In this document: piece after piece, positions 9,794 to 20,307 of the stretch
Layout: each line of letters begins with the position of its first letter
How positions within the stretch are numbered: the stretch's first letter is position 1
Assembly (NCBI RefSeq): GCF_014356525.2
Contig: NC_052518.1
Location: 26,919,319-26,983,318, forward strand
DNA length: 64,000 bases
Reading direction: 5' to 3'
Source: Nilaparvata lugens
Taxonomy: Eukaryota > Arthropoda > Insecta > Hemiptera > Delphacidae
The notes under the pieces: generated by a model
Told to the model about the DNA's origin: nothing
The model's input: the letters and a program-made list of their open reading frames with translations, nothing else
Database searches by the model: none
Program-made: the position numbers and the translations under genes

Positions 9794-11167
9794 GTGATTT
9801 TTTCAAATATCATTATGTCTTCAATAATAAAGAAATTCACAACACAGAGGAATAATGTTGCTATTCAGATAGATGGCTTTAATTACCGAAAAGAACGTAC
9901 AATGTTGGATGGGAGAGTTTCGTTTAGGTGTCTATTCAATGGATGTCCCGCAACTTTGAAAACGAACGCCTTAATGCATAAAGTATTGGAGAAAAGTGGG
10001 TTGCATAATCATACTGCACCTGATCAGGATATTGATATTAACGATGACATTTCTATAGAGCAGACAACTCCAGTAGGCAATAAAAAGTTGATGAACATGA
10101 AACCATCTACTCCTGGCAGTGGCAAAATAACTCCCCCCTTGACATGTGATATGAGTGTAAACACACCGACTTCAAGAACAATCTCAACAAGTTCTTCTCC
10201 AAGCTTGCAAACAGTTGAGCTTCTCCAACAACGCGATGATTTAATAGCTCATTCTCAAGATTTACAAAAGCAAATTGAATCCCTCCAAGAACAAAAGAAG
10301 CACATCGAGTCAATGATGATTGAATTTGAAAAAGAGAATTTATCTGTCAAAGATCAGCTTAGATGTATGTCTACGACAATTGAAACTTTGAATGCAGATA
10401 ACAATGCTCTTAGGAGTGAAGTTATTTTGTCTAGGGATGATGCCAATAAGTGGAAAAATAAGTATGAAGACTTGTTGAGATCTAAATCTAGGCGATTTGA
10501 TGTTGGTGGTCAACTAGAATATTCTGGAAAAGCTCGGTCAAAGCGATCAAACATTCCAATTTTTAATGACGATGAATTTCCGGCGCTGGATACAACCAGT
10601 TATGAACACAACCGTCGCAAATGGGAATCTACAGGATATCAGGAGAAAAAACGTAGATTTCATGAAAATAAGAATATAGTTTTGGGCGACTCTATGATTA
10701 GAAACGTGACTCCTCAAAATTGTATTGTTGATGTTCGTCCTGGAATACGCATCGAGCAGCTAACTAAAGTGATTGAACATAAATATAAAAAATCGTCAGC
10801 ACAGAATTATAAAAGTGTATTAATTCATGTAGGAACAAATTCAATCCGCAGAGAATCTGAAGAATCCGTGGTGAATGAGATGAGGAACATGATAAGGACA
10901 GCCAAGCAATGTTTTAGTACATCAAGAATAATAATCAGCGGAATAATACTAAGGCGTTCAGTGAGTGACTCATACATTACGAGGATTAATGACTCCATCA
11001 GAAGTGAATGCGCCAAATTGGGTGTACTATTTGTTAACCCCAATAGTTTCATCAACACCAGAGAAGGCTTAGGCAAAGATGGTTTGCATTTGAATAGGTT
11101 GGGCTCAACTAGTCTAAGTAGAATGTGTGATAACGTTTTCAAATTATTAAATGATAAGGGAAACTAA
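9794..11167 (+). CDS. LINE ORF1: FLYWCH-like zinc finger, coiled coil, SGNH/GDSL esterase domain
   Basis: The 457-residue protein is intact. Residues 20-75 fit a FLYWCH-type zinc finger: 'IDGFNYRKERTMLDGR', then 'FRCLFNGCPA' with two cysteines, then 'GLHNHT' with the HxH pair; the usual Trp is Phe. Residues about 140-230 are a heptad-rich coiled coil ('LLQQRDDLIAHSQDLQKQIE' onward). Residues about 295-455 form an SGNH/GDSL esterase fold: block I 'VLGDSMIRNV' (Ser nucleophile), block III 'HVGTNSIRR' (GxN), block V 'DGLHLNRLG' (Asp and His). All four expected residue types are present. Esterase domains are known in ORF1 of CR1-type LINEs, where the partner is often a PHD finger. The likely role is nucleic-acid or lipid binding in the retrotransposition particle. 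MSSIIKKF, eight codons in, is an alternative start. Confidence 0.85.
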   Translation: MIFSNIIMSSIIKKFTTQRNNVAIQIDGFNYRKERTMLDGRVSFRCLFNGCPATLKTNALMHKVLEKSGLHNHTAPDQDIDINDDISIEQTTPVGNKKLMNMKPSTPGSGKITPPLTCDMSVNTPTSRTISTSSSPSLQTVELLQQRDDLIAHSQDLQKQIESLQEQKKHIESMMIEFEKENLSVKDQLRCMSTTIETLNADNNALRSEVILSRDDANKWKNKYEDLLRSKSRRFDVGGQLEYSGKARSKRSNIPIFNDDEFPALDTTSYEHNRRKWESTGYQEKKRRFHENKNIVLGDSMIRNVTPQNCIVDVRPGIRIEQLTKVIEHKYKKSSAQNYKSVLIHVGTNSIRRESEESVVNEMRNMIRTAKQCFSTSRIIISGIILRRSVSDSYITRINDSIRSECAKLGVLFVNPNSFINTREGLGKDGLHLNRLGSTSLSRMCDNVFKLLNDKGN

Positions 11168-11221
11168 TAAGCTGTGACAGGGGTGTGGAAGAAAATAATA
11201 ATAGAAGATACCTTGTCAAAG
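11158..11221 (+). promoter_or_regulatory. Candidate -1 ribosomal frameshift signal at the ORF1/ORF2 junction
   Basis: The heptamer GGGAAAC (11158-11164) is read in ORF1 phase as G GGA AAC and is followed directly by the ORF1 stop TAA. It fits the X XXY YYZ rule. Seven bases later an 11-position stem can form: CTGTGACAGGG (11172-11182) with CCTTGTCAAAG (11211-11221), with nine Watson-Crick pairs, one G-U and one mismatch. A further 6 bp pairing between the loop (11199-11204) and 11225-11230 could make a pseudoknot. ORF2 is in the -1 frame, its frame is closed by TAA at 11155-11157, and it has no ATG near its start. Function is inferred from layout only. Confidence 0.6.
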
Positions 11222-12144
11222 ACACTATTAATAATAGATATTTTAAAGAATCATATAGTTTGAAAATAATACATCAAAACATTGATGGAATAGTTAGTAA
11301 GGTAGCTCTTTTAGACATCTTGGTGGAGGATGAACAACCAGACATTTTAATATTGACCGAGCATGGCTTGAAAGATTATGAAATCAATTCCCTACCTATC
11401 AATAACATGTCTCTAGTGTGTAGTTACTGCAGAGTTGATATGAGAAAAGGAGGAGTGGTCGTGTATGCCAGTCTTGAATTTTTGAATGCTATTGATCATA
11501 AATTTACTGTTATTAATATTTCTGATTTGAGTCACATTAAGGATATTGAAATATGTGGCTTCAATTTTAAGATTGATGGAGATCCGTATGCTATAGTAGG
11601 TCTGTATCGATCACCTAGCGGTGATACTAATATATTTCTTGAAAACCTTGAAATTTTATTTAATCGTATTTGCAGTCATGTATCTAATAACGTCATTGTT
11701 GCAGGCGATTATAATATTAATGTTTTAGATAGTTCTTCTGAACATAGAAATCTTGTAAATATTCTGAATCTTTTTGATTTACACTACACGATTAAAGAAC
11801 CAACAAGAATTTCTAGAATAAGCAGAACAGCAATTGATAACATTGTCACTAACATTGAAAAAGGTATATATTCAGTACAGGTTGTTCATACACTGTTATC
11901 AGACCATACTGCACAGGTTTTTCGCACACATGGCACACGTGATTCCACCAGATTCAAGTCTAAACAAATTCAACTTGGTATTCCAATGTATACTTGTTCT
12001 AATGAAAACATAATAAAAATGAAAACCTCTTTGAGTGGTGAATCATGGGCTTCAGTTTATAATGCAATAGATGTAAACAGCCAATTTGCGAGGTTCCATG
12101 AAATTTTAGTCTCATCTTGGCATAAATTGCCCTTTGAGATGTAG
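11185..12144 (+). CDS. LINE ORF2, apurinic-type endonuclease region
   Basis: The frame is open from 11158 to the stop at 12144, with no ATG near the start. It reads as an exonuclease/endonuclease/phosphatase-fold domain that nicks target DNA for target-primed reverse transcription. Visible blocks: 'LKIIHQNIDGIVSK' (N block), 'QPDILILTEHGLKD' (catalytic Glu), 'GGVVVYAS', 'AIVGLYRSPSGDTNIF', 'VIVAGDYNINVL' (DxN), 'RTAIDNIVTN' and 'LLSDHTAQVF' (SDH). All main catalytic residues are present. The frame shifts around 12125-12145; the linker continues in another frame ('KRLKGEWITDEIKQIRHLL') before the RT part. Confidence 0.85.
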   Translation: MEENNNRRYLVKDTINNRYFKESYSLKIIHQNIDGIVSKVALLDILVEDEQPDILILTEHGLKDYEINSLPINNMSLVCSYCRVDMRKGGVVVYASLEFLNAIDHKFTVINISDLSHIKDIEICGFNFKIDGDPYAIVGLYRSPSGDTNIFLENLEILFNRICSHVSNNVIVAGDYNINVLDSSSEHRNLVNILNLFDLHYTIKEPTRISRISRTAIDNIVTNIEKGIYSVQVVHTLLSDHTAQVFRTHGTRDSTRFKSKQIQLGIPMYTCSNENIIKMKTSLSGESWASVYNAIDVNSQFARFHEILVSSWHKLPFEM

Positions 12145-12284
12145 AAGAAAAAAAACTCAGAGCAAAAAGAGATTAAAAGGTGAATGGATTACCGACGAAA
12201 TTAAGCAAATAAGACATCTTTTGGAAGTGGCTAAAATCAGAATTAATAATGGTTTGAGAATTGATATGGAGCAATTGAAAGCTA

Positions 12285-14148
12285 TTGAAAAAAATTTATG
12301 ATTATGAAGTTGTTCAGTCAAAAAAGCAATATATGAGTAATATAATTTTGAGAGCTTCAAATAAATCAAAAACAAGCTGGAAAATCATTAATGAATTTAG
12401 AGGTAAAACAAAACAAACACAGCCTAATATAGAACTAAAAGAAAATGAAAAAATTTTAACTGATTCCAAGCAGGTAGCTGATGCATTTAATAAATTCTTC
12501 ATATCAATGGCACCCAAATTAAAGGCTCAAAAATCAAATCTACAAATTAATGACTCCTCTTCTTCAAATTCAAATTTTAACAGAAATTTTTTCTTGTTTC
12601 CAACTAATAATGATGAGATTATAAAAATAATAAAAAGTATCAAAACGAAAAATAGTGTTGGATTTGATAATATCCCAGTGACAGTGATTAAGGAATGTTG
12701 TATTGAAATAGCTCCACCACTAGTATTCATAATGAATAACGCTTTCCAAACGTGTATTTTCCCAGATCTACTTAAAATTGCCAAGGTAAAACCATTGTTT
12801 AAACAAGGTGCTAGAACTGATATACAAAATTATAGACCTATTTCTATTCTTCCATCTCTGTCAAAGGTATTTGAGAAACTAATTTATTCCAGGATAATGA
12901 CTTACTTCGAAAAATTTGATTTAATTTCAGCTTGTCAAAATGGTTTTGTAAAAGGTAGGTCAACAATTACTGCAGCGGTCACTTTTGTTGAGAATGTTAT
13001 TGAACAGGTTGATAAGGGAAACTTTGTTATCGGTACATTCATGGATCTTTCAAAGGCCTTTGATAGCGTTGATAACGACATACTACTTGATAGGCTTTCA
13101 AATATTGGAATAAGAGGAATCTGTAGTTGTCTAACCAAGTCCTATTTGACAAATAGGTTTCAATTTGTTACAGTTGAATCTCAGTCTCATGTAGCTCAAT
13201 CGATGCGATTGAGTGTTACAAGAGGGGTGCCACAGGGTTCTATTTTAGGCCCATTGCTCTTTGTCCTTTACACTAACAATGTGCAAGCCTCAGTCCCAGT
13301 AGGTTTGAATATTACACTCTACGCTGACGATACATCATTGATGTTCAACAACAAAAACTTGAATGATCTTGAGGTAGAAGCTAATGTTAAAACAAATTTG
13401 GTTGCACAATATTATAATGAGTCAAAATTGGCAGTGAACCCGCAAAAGAGTAAGTGTATTCAATTTGGGTCTAAAAATCATCTCTTCCAGCCTATGATTA
13501 GTATTGGCGATTCAATGGTTGAAAATGTAACAGAGGCAAACCTACTGGGGTTAATGATAGACAAGGATCTCTCATGGAATGTGCATACTGATGAATTGGC
13601 CACTAGAATCAGTAGTAATCTGTTTGTATTAAGGAACATGGTTAGGTATGTGCCCAATGAAACAGCAAAAAAAATTATATTATGCACTGATTTACTCTCA
13701 TATTTCATATGGTATAGAGCTCTGGGGTAGCACAACATTACAGAATATTAACAAGATATTTGTACTACAAAAGCGTGCTATTAGGTACTTGGCGGGCCTG
13801 GGGTTTAATCATCCTTGTAGAGAATATTTTAAGAAAATGTCTATATTAACAGTACCGTGCATTTTTATTTTTAAAACAATATTGTATGTTGTAAAAAATA
13901 TTGATAGATTTGTGACTCATGCACAGGTACACTCTCACAATACAAGGAATAGAAATGATTTGACTGTGTAACCTCATAGGCTAGCTATGTTTCAAAAAAA
14001 GACCAGTTACATTGGGACAAAATTCCTGAATAAACTGCCTGGTAGTTTAGATCATAGAAACAAAACATTCAAAACAGATTTATACAGTTACCTTTCTAAC
14101 AAATGTTTTTATAGTGTTAATGACTTTTTATGTGACAATCATATTTAG
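12285..14148 (+). pseudogene. LINE ORF2, reverse transcriptase region (frame-broken)
   Basis: The RT core is in one frame to 13730 and then shifts to the next frame. Visible blocks: 'SVGFDNIPVTVIKECC', 'NYRPISILPSLSKVFEKLIY', 'QNGFVKGRSTITA', motif A 'GTFMDLSKAFDSVDNDIL', 'TRGVPQGSILGPLLFVLY' and catalytic 'LYADDTSLMF'. After the shift near 13665, 'YSHISYGIELWGST' and 'LQKRAIRYLAG' are the thumb-side blocks typical of CR1/jockey-type LINEs. A TAA at 13969-13971 interrupts the end, which otherwise reads on ('PHRLAMFQKKTSYIGTKFLN') to a stop at 14146-14148. The protein copies the element's RNA into DNA at the target site. This copy is disrupted. Confidence 0.88.
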
Positions 14149-14340
14149 GCTGTGAATATATTATAAAATAACGATGTTAAATATTACTATGTTGAAAATA
14201 TGACTGATACAAGACTGTAAACTGTGACTATAGCCTGTGATATTATGTATAACATGAAAATTAGTATTTTTTATTAGGTATAAGTTCATTTTAATGACGA
14301 TATTCAATTGTATTGTTTGATACTGCATTGAATAAATAAA

Positions 14341-14360
14341 ATATTATTATTATTATTATC
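14341..14360 (+). repeat. (ATT)n tail of the CR1-like LINE
   Basis: About six ATT units follow 'aataaataaaat' and mark the 3' end of the element. Short simple-repeat tails replace poly(A) in CR1-type LINEs. Confidence 0.65.
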
Positions 14361-14841
14361 TTGGTGTCTTCCTCAGAGCGATCAACACGCGTCTATACAA
14401 ATGCCATTATGAAACACTTTTTCAATCAATCTTGTTCTTCAAGTAGCCGGAGTACACAGTCCACAGTGACTGCACTATTCAAAGAGTAAAGAATGGTCTT
14501 TTTAGTGACTTCTCAAAAAGAATGACCAGTGATACAATAGATGAGGCTGTGGCCAAAAGGAAGAGCATAGAATACTACAAGTGAACAATTTCAAGATGTT
14601 CTTTTAAAATGAGATGAAGATGACGATTCAAAGGAAATTTGTTGCTAGTGAATGGAGAGGAGGACGTTGTTAGTGATAGAGAACCAACTTTTGCGCACTA
14701 CTCCAGACCCCTCAGTATCTCGTGAATAGAGATATACCTTAGATCACGTATGTACCGAGTGTTTCAAAATTAATGCCGGGGTTTCAACATATTTCAGTAT
14801 TATTTATTATATCAAACTTTATATATCAAAATAACTCAGTT

Positions 14842-15109
14842 TTACATAATAGCCTTCAAGTGTTCAATGTGACCACCATTCGGCAGTCGGCACTCATATG
14901 CGAGTTCTTCCCAAACATTTATGAGTGTCCCATTAGTTATTGCTGTTCCAATCCTATTTCTGGATTCGGGAAGGTCGGCTTGCAATAGAGGCACATACGT
15001 AAGGTCCTTAAAAACCCATGAAAGATGGAAATCACACGGCGTTAGGTCAGGTGACCGTAGAGGCCATGGGAAACAAGCCCTGTCATTAGGTTGTGTTTCG
15101 GCCGCATTG
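14842..15109 (-). pseudogene. Transposase C-terminal fragment in the left palindrome arm
   Basis: This is the mirror copy of the fragment at 18890-19157, with the same reading on the minus strand. It contains 'PWPLRSPDLTPCDFHLSW', then 'INVWEELAYECRLPNGGHIEHL' in two overlapping blocks, ending at a stop whose complement is 14842-14844. 'RSPDLTPCDF' holds the last catalytic Asp of the IS630/Tc1/mariner DDE fold, and 'VWxELxYxC' with 'GxHIEHL' is the usual end of one insect mariner-like family. One residue differs between the arms (KTHERW/KNHERW in the opposite-strand frame). Nothing upstream of the third Asp is left. Confidence 0.8.
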
Positions 15110-18100
15110 CAGGATGACTATTAAGGCCTCTTTCACACGATAGGAAACGTGCAACTTGAACACTGAACAGTGTTCACGTTTTTTTTGTCGAAGTACAGTC
15201 CAATCGTGTCTTTCACATGGTGATCCCGAGCCAGGAACCTCCTTTTGTCAAGTCTTTTCCCCTACAGGCAAGCAGAAACCTGATTTGATCGAGATACTAG
15301 CGGACATATCGCCGCTTTCACATGGTGATTCTACGTCTCTCCGGTCATCACTTTTTCTCAAAATCTATCTTTCTTGAAAATGAAGATAGAAAGATTCTGA
15401 TTTCGGATTTGGATTCAGCGACCCCAAATTCTGTAAAGTGTAAGTCCCGTTTTCGAAAATATCCGAAAACAAGGAAGTTATGGCTGAATAGAAGTTAAGC
15501 TTTCTATTATCATATAATTATACGGTAAAAACGAACAGGTACTGTACTATACAGTACGTATGTACTGTAGCTATTATAATACAACTTACACTGTATTTGT
15601 GTAGAAAATTTGGTAGGATATTTATCTTGATTTCTGAAAAATACCCCAAAATAAGGGAGTAAGATAACTTTGAAAAACCAAAGTTTTCCTGCCGATTGAC
15701 AAAACCGATTAAAAATTATTCTAAGACATATTATATGTCTTGAACTAAAAACGTGTAACAGATATCCAGATCACTATTCAAGCTATCAAGTTTTTCATAA
15801 ATTTATTTGTCTCCCCATGGCAGTAGGTTTGCGCTCAACGTTTTCACTTAAAACATTTCTGTGATAATTATCAAATTATGATAGAACAAATTATCGTATT
15901 GATCTTCTAAATCCAGTTACCTGCACATCGATTCCCGTAAAATTGGTTTTTACCGTTCCTATGAATTCTACCAGGTTCAGCGCAACTTGTTAAATATCAT
16001 TATATTTGATTCAACAGAATTCATAAGAACGGCAAAAAATCGAACAACAAAAAAGCCGAAGTTTGTGTCGACGGTATACGACATAGAAAGCAAAAGCTCG
16101 TGCTTGGTCCATAGTTCTACGACTGAGGATTCAGCTCAGTGACTAAAATCGACAAGCCATGATTATGTTAATCAATACACTCATATAATAATACAAAGTA
16201 TAGAACTGCTTTTTACTATGATACATGGTTTTCCTTCTTTAATAAAAATAAAACCAGATTCCGGTGTCAAAAGCATCAGAATCGCCAGGCTGGTCTGGAC
16301 TATCCATAACTTTCTCAGTATGCATTATCCACTCAGCAGTTCTAATACAAACACAGACATCAGTTTCGTTTTAGTTGGAATGGAATGATATTTTTTATTC
16401 TTTCAGTTCCTATTTCGCATAGATCGATTCAGATCACCACAATGTTTATTATAGATTTTTCTGATTGTTGCAAAGAAATATTTACTGGTATTTTGGAGTT
16501 ATATTCAACTATTTGAACCTGATAAACTAGATTGTTGAATGACAATTGAAATTCAGTGAAGTTTACTTGTCCTTTTCCTCGTATTTTATTGGGTGATGAG
16601 TGGATATGATTTATGAGTTCATATTTGGATTCATCTTTTCAAAGTTTAATTTTCTTTTGAACTTTTAAAAATTAAAAATGTTCATGTTTAAATAACTTCT
16701 ATCTATATTCAGAAATCTTCTATCTATATTTTTAAGATAGTTAGACTTTGAGAAAAAGTGATGAGTCATACTTTGAGCAAACGTCGGCGTAATTGTTAGA
16801 TCCGTTGGCTTATTTGTAAGATCCCCATGTGAAAGCACAGAAGAATGCCTTTAAAGGCCTCCTTCACACGGCAGAATCCTAGCTCCTGAAGATCATATTT
16901 CATATTTCGGAGCTCTCCTGTGCTTTCACATGGGGATCTTACAAATAAGCTGACGGATCTAACAATTACGCCGACGTTTGCTCAAAGTATGACTAATCAC
17001 TTCTTCTCAAAGTCTAACTTTCTTAAAAATATAGATAGAAGATTTCTGATTTCGGATTTGGATTCAGCGACCCCAAATTCTTTAAAGTGTGAGTCCCATT
17101 TCCAAAAATACCCGAAAACAAGGGAGTTATAGCTGTTTTTAATACAGCTTTCCATTATCATATGATTATATAGTAAACGTACTAAGATAATAATACTCCT
17201 GCCTCACAAAGGGACAGGCAAAGGTTTCAAGAAGTTTTTGAACACCTGAGAAGTTTAAACATAAACATTTTCAATTTTCAAAAGTTCTAGTTTTCCAAAA
17301 AAATATTGAACTATGAAAAGATGAATCCAAATATGAAATCATAAATCATCTCCTCTCATCACCCAATAAAATAGAAGGAAAAGGAATGTTGTACAGTAAA
17401 CTTCACTGAATTTCAATTGTCATTCAACAATCCAATTTATCAGGTTCAAATCAAAAAATCAAAAATCTATTATGAACATACAGTATAAACATTGTGCTGA
17501 TCTGAATCGATCTATGGTAATAATAGGAATTGAAAGAATAGAAAATGTCATGCCATTCCAAAAGTGATGTCTGTGTATTAGAGCTGCTGAGTGGATAATG
17601 CATACTGAAAAAGTCATGAATAGTTCAGACCAGCCTGGCGACTTTGATGCTTTTGAAACCGTAATCTTGTTTTATTTTTATTAAAAAATGATACGGAATG
17701 AAAACCATGTATCATAGTACAAAGCAGTTCGATACTTTGTATCATAAGTAAGATTAACAAAATCATGGCTTGTCGATTTTAGTCGCTGAGCTAAATCCTC
17801 AGTGTTGCCATAATGTGAAAAGCATATCCATTGTACGGTACCAACTATTCTAAATTATCGTACTGTATTCCTTGAAGCCATGCTTTGTTAAAGCCAGTTA
17901 CTCAGAAAGCGTTTTTTTGTTGTTCGATGTTTTGTCATCCTTATGAATTCTGTTGAATCAAACATATAATGTTATTTAAGAAGTTGTGCTGAACCTGGGC
18001 AAGTGAAAACGTTGGGCGCAAACCTTCTGCCATGAGGAGACAAATAAATTTATGAAGAGCCTGATAGCTTGAATAGTGATCTGAAATTTGTTACACGTTT

Positions 18101-18889
18101 TTAGTCTAAGACATAATATGTCTTAGACTAATTTTTAATGTTTCTTCAATCGGCAGGAAAACTTTGGACGCAAACCTACTGCCATGGGGAGACAAATAGA
18201 TTTATGAAAAACTTGATAGCTTGAATAGTGATCTGGATATCTGTTACACGTTTTTAGTTCAAGACATATAATATGTCTTAGAATAATTTTTAATCGGTTT
18301 TGTCAATCGGCAGGAAAACTTTGGTTTTTCAAAGTTATCTTACTCCCTTATTTTGGGGTATTTTTCAGAAATCAAGATAAATATCCTACCAAATTTTCTA
18401 CACAAATACAGTGTAAGTTGTATTATAATAGCTACAGTACATACGTACTGTATAGTACAGTACCTGTTCGTTTTTACCATATAATTATATGATAATAGAA
18501 AGCTTAACTTCTATTCAGCCATAACTTCCTTGTTTTCGGATATTTTCGAAAACGGGACTTACACTTTACAGAATTTGGGGTCGCTGAATCCAAATCCGAA
18601 ATCAGAATCTTTCTATCTTCATTTTCAAGAAAGATAGATTTTGAGAAAAAGTGATGACCGGAGAGACGTAGAATCACCATGTGAAAGCGGCGATATGTCC
18701 GCTAGTATCTCGATCAAATCAGGTTTCTGCTTGCCTGTAGGGGAAAAGACTTGACAAAAGGAGGTTCCTGGCTCGGGATCACCATGTGAAAGACACGATT
18801 GGACTGTACTTCGACAAAAAAAACGTGAACACTGTTCAGTGTTCAAGTTGCACGTTTCCTATCGTGTGAAAGAGGCCTTAGTCATCCTG

Positions 18890-19157
18890 CAATGCGGCCG
18901 AAACACAACCTAATGACAGGGCTTGTTTCCCATGGCCTCTACGGTCACCTGACCTAACGCCGTGTGATTTCCATCTTTCATGGTTTTTTAAGGACCTCAC
19001 GTATGTGCCTCTATTGCAAGCCGACCTTCCCGAATCCAGAAATAGGATTGGAACAGCAATAACTAATGGGACACTCATAAATGTTTGGGAAGAACTCGCA
19101 TATGAGTGCCGACTGCCGAATGGTGGTCACATTGAACACTTGAAGGCTATTATGTAA
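18890..19157 (+). pseudogene. Transposase C-terminal fragment in the right palindrome arm
   Basis: The plus strand reads 'CFPWPLRSPDLTPCDF', 'KDLTYVPLLQADLPESRNRI' and 'VWEELAYECRLPNGGHIEHL' and stops at TAA 19155-19157. This is the carboxy end of a mariner/IS630-like transposase of the same kind as the partial one at 50146-50829. A few dozen bases downstream, 'ttaattttgaaacactcggta' resembles the terminal inverted repeat of such elements, so the fragment looks like the 3' end of a truncated mariner-like copy caught within the duplicated segment. Confidence 0.8.
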
Positions 19158-19511
19158 AACTGAGTTATTTTGATATATAAAGTTTGATATAATAAATAAT
19201 ACTGAAATATGTTGAAACCCCGGCATTAATTTTGAAACACTCGGTACATACGTGATCTAAGGTATATCTCTATTCACGAGATACTGAGGGGTCTGGAGTA
19301 GTGCGCAAAAGTTGGTTCTCTATCACTAACAACGTCCTCCTCTCCATTCACTAGCAACAAATTTCCTTTGAATCGTCATCTTCATCTCATTTTAAAAGAA
19401 CATCTTGAAATTGTTCACTTGTAGTATTCTATGCTCTTCCTTTTGGCCACAGCCTCATCTATTGTATCACTGGTCATTCTTTTTGAGAAGCCACTAAAAA
19501 GACCATTCTTT

Positions 19512-20299
19512 ATTTAAATAAATAATACCATTCTCAATTTAAGGCTAGTATTAAAATGATAAACAAATGCATGTTCATCAAGCATGGCTTGATAGTACAC
19601 TCATGTTCGGATGATTAAAAATCGGATTATTTGTAGCTTATTCAGAGTTAGCCTATTACATTCAATACTCTCTGAGCTTACTGAATTTAATTCTATATTC
19701 TTTGATCTCTTATAATTATAAAGATTATAAGGATCTATTATAATTACTTTAGAATCATTTCCCACGCTCCTGGAATATAAGAGAGATTTTATTCCACCCA
19801 AAACTTAAGGTAGGCCAGTCTGTTTGATTTTAAAGATAAAACATATGTCGCTCTCCAAAAAAATACTTTTGAGTGAGTGCAGTTTATATGTACGAAATGA
19901 ATTATTCATGTTTAATGCTAGGTCTATAATGTGGGTACTATAAGGTAATCATAATATATATTTTTTACAATAATGGTGATATTTGAGAATAGCTTCTTTG
20001 TATCGTCTGTGAATCGAACTCCATTACTAGAACAAAACAAGATATTGTGTTTCATCAACATGTTTGAGCAACATGAATCGATAATTTTTTCCCCATTGAC
20101 AATTGTTATATTTGTTTACAACTGAAAATGTAGGAACAATGAGTTCATCATACTTGGAAAACTGAGTTCATAGAACCTTGTCGACAAAAAACGATAATAT
20201 ACGGTAATTATTGATATAATAATACTTCAAATTCCAATTCATTCCCAGCTTACAACTCCAATTTAATAGAACAGAACATTGAAAATTTAAGAAGGAATA
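19512..20299. other. AT-rich stretch, nothing recognised
   Basis: Unique-looking DNA between the palindrome and the next hAT-like element. No coding segment or repeat ends seen. Confidence 0.5.
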
Positions 20300-20307
20300 G
20301 TGGAGAC

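Larger units (their letters stand above)
9794..14360 (+). mobile_element. CR1-like LINE, nearly complete, two ORFs
   Basis: From left to right the element has ORF1 (9794-11167; zinc finger, coiled coil, esterase), an endonuclease region (11185-12144), a reverse transcriptase region (12285-14148, frame-broken), a short 3' UTR and an (ATT)n tail at about 14341-14359. Esterase-type ORF1 proteins and short microsatellite tails are known from CR1/L2-type LINEs. The 5' end is undetermined and I see no target duplication, which is also common in that group. Three frame changes within ORF2, all in the same direction, and one in-frame TAA (13969-13971) make this copy inactive unless some are sequencing errors; two lie close to runs of seven or eight A. 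Confidence 0.85.
14488..19511. repeat. 5 kb inverted duplication (large palindrome)
   Basis: The outermost pair is 'aaagaatggtc' at 14488 and its reverse complement ending at 19511. In the outer arms paired positions add to 33999 (for example 14773 with 19226), changing by only 3 at 15156/18846, and the sequence is nearly identical. Further in the arms diverge: the sum is 33923 at 16322/17601 and 33758 at 16778/16980. The right arm has a roughly 165 bp stretch in two tandem versions (18000-18165 and 18166-18320). The unpaired centre is about 16850-16910. Repeated 'tttcacatgg' and 'aggcctcYttcacacg' motifs occur along both arms. It may be a foldback-type transposon or an inverted segmental duplication. 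Confidence 0.85.

Noticed and set aside
14773..14988. 71-codon frame present identically in both palindrome arms
   Set aside because: It is the antisense of the transposase fragment; duplication of the arm, not selection, explains its conservation.
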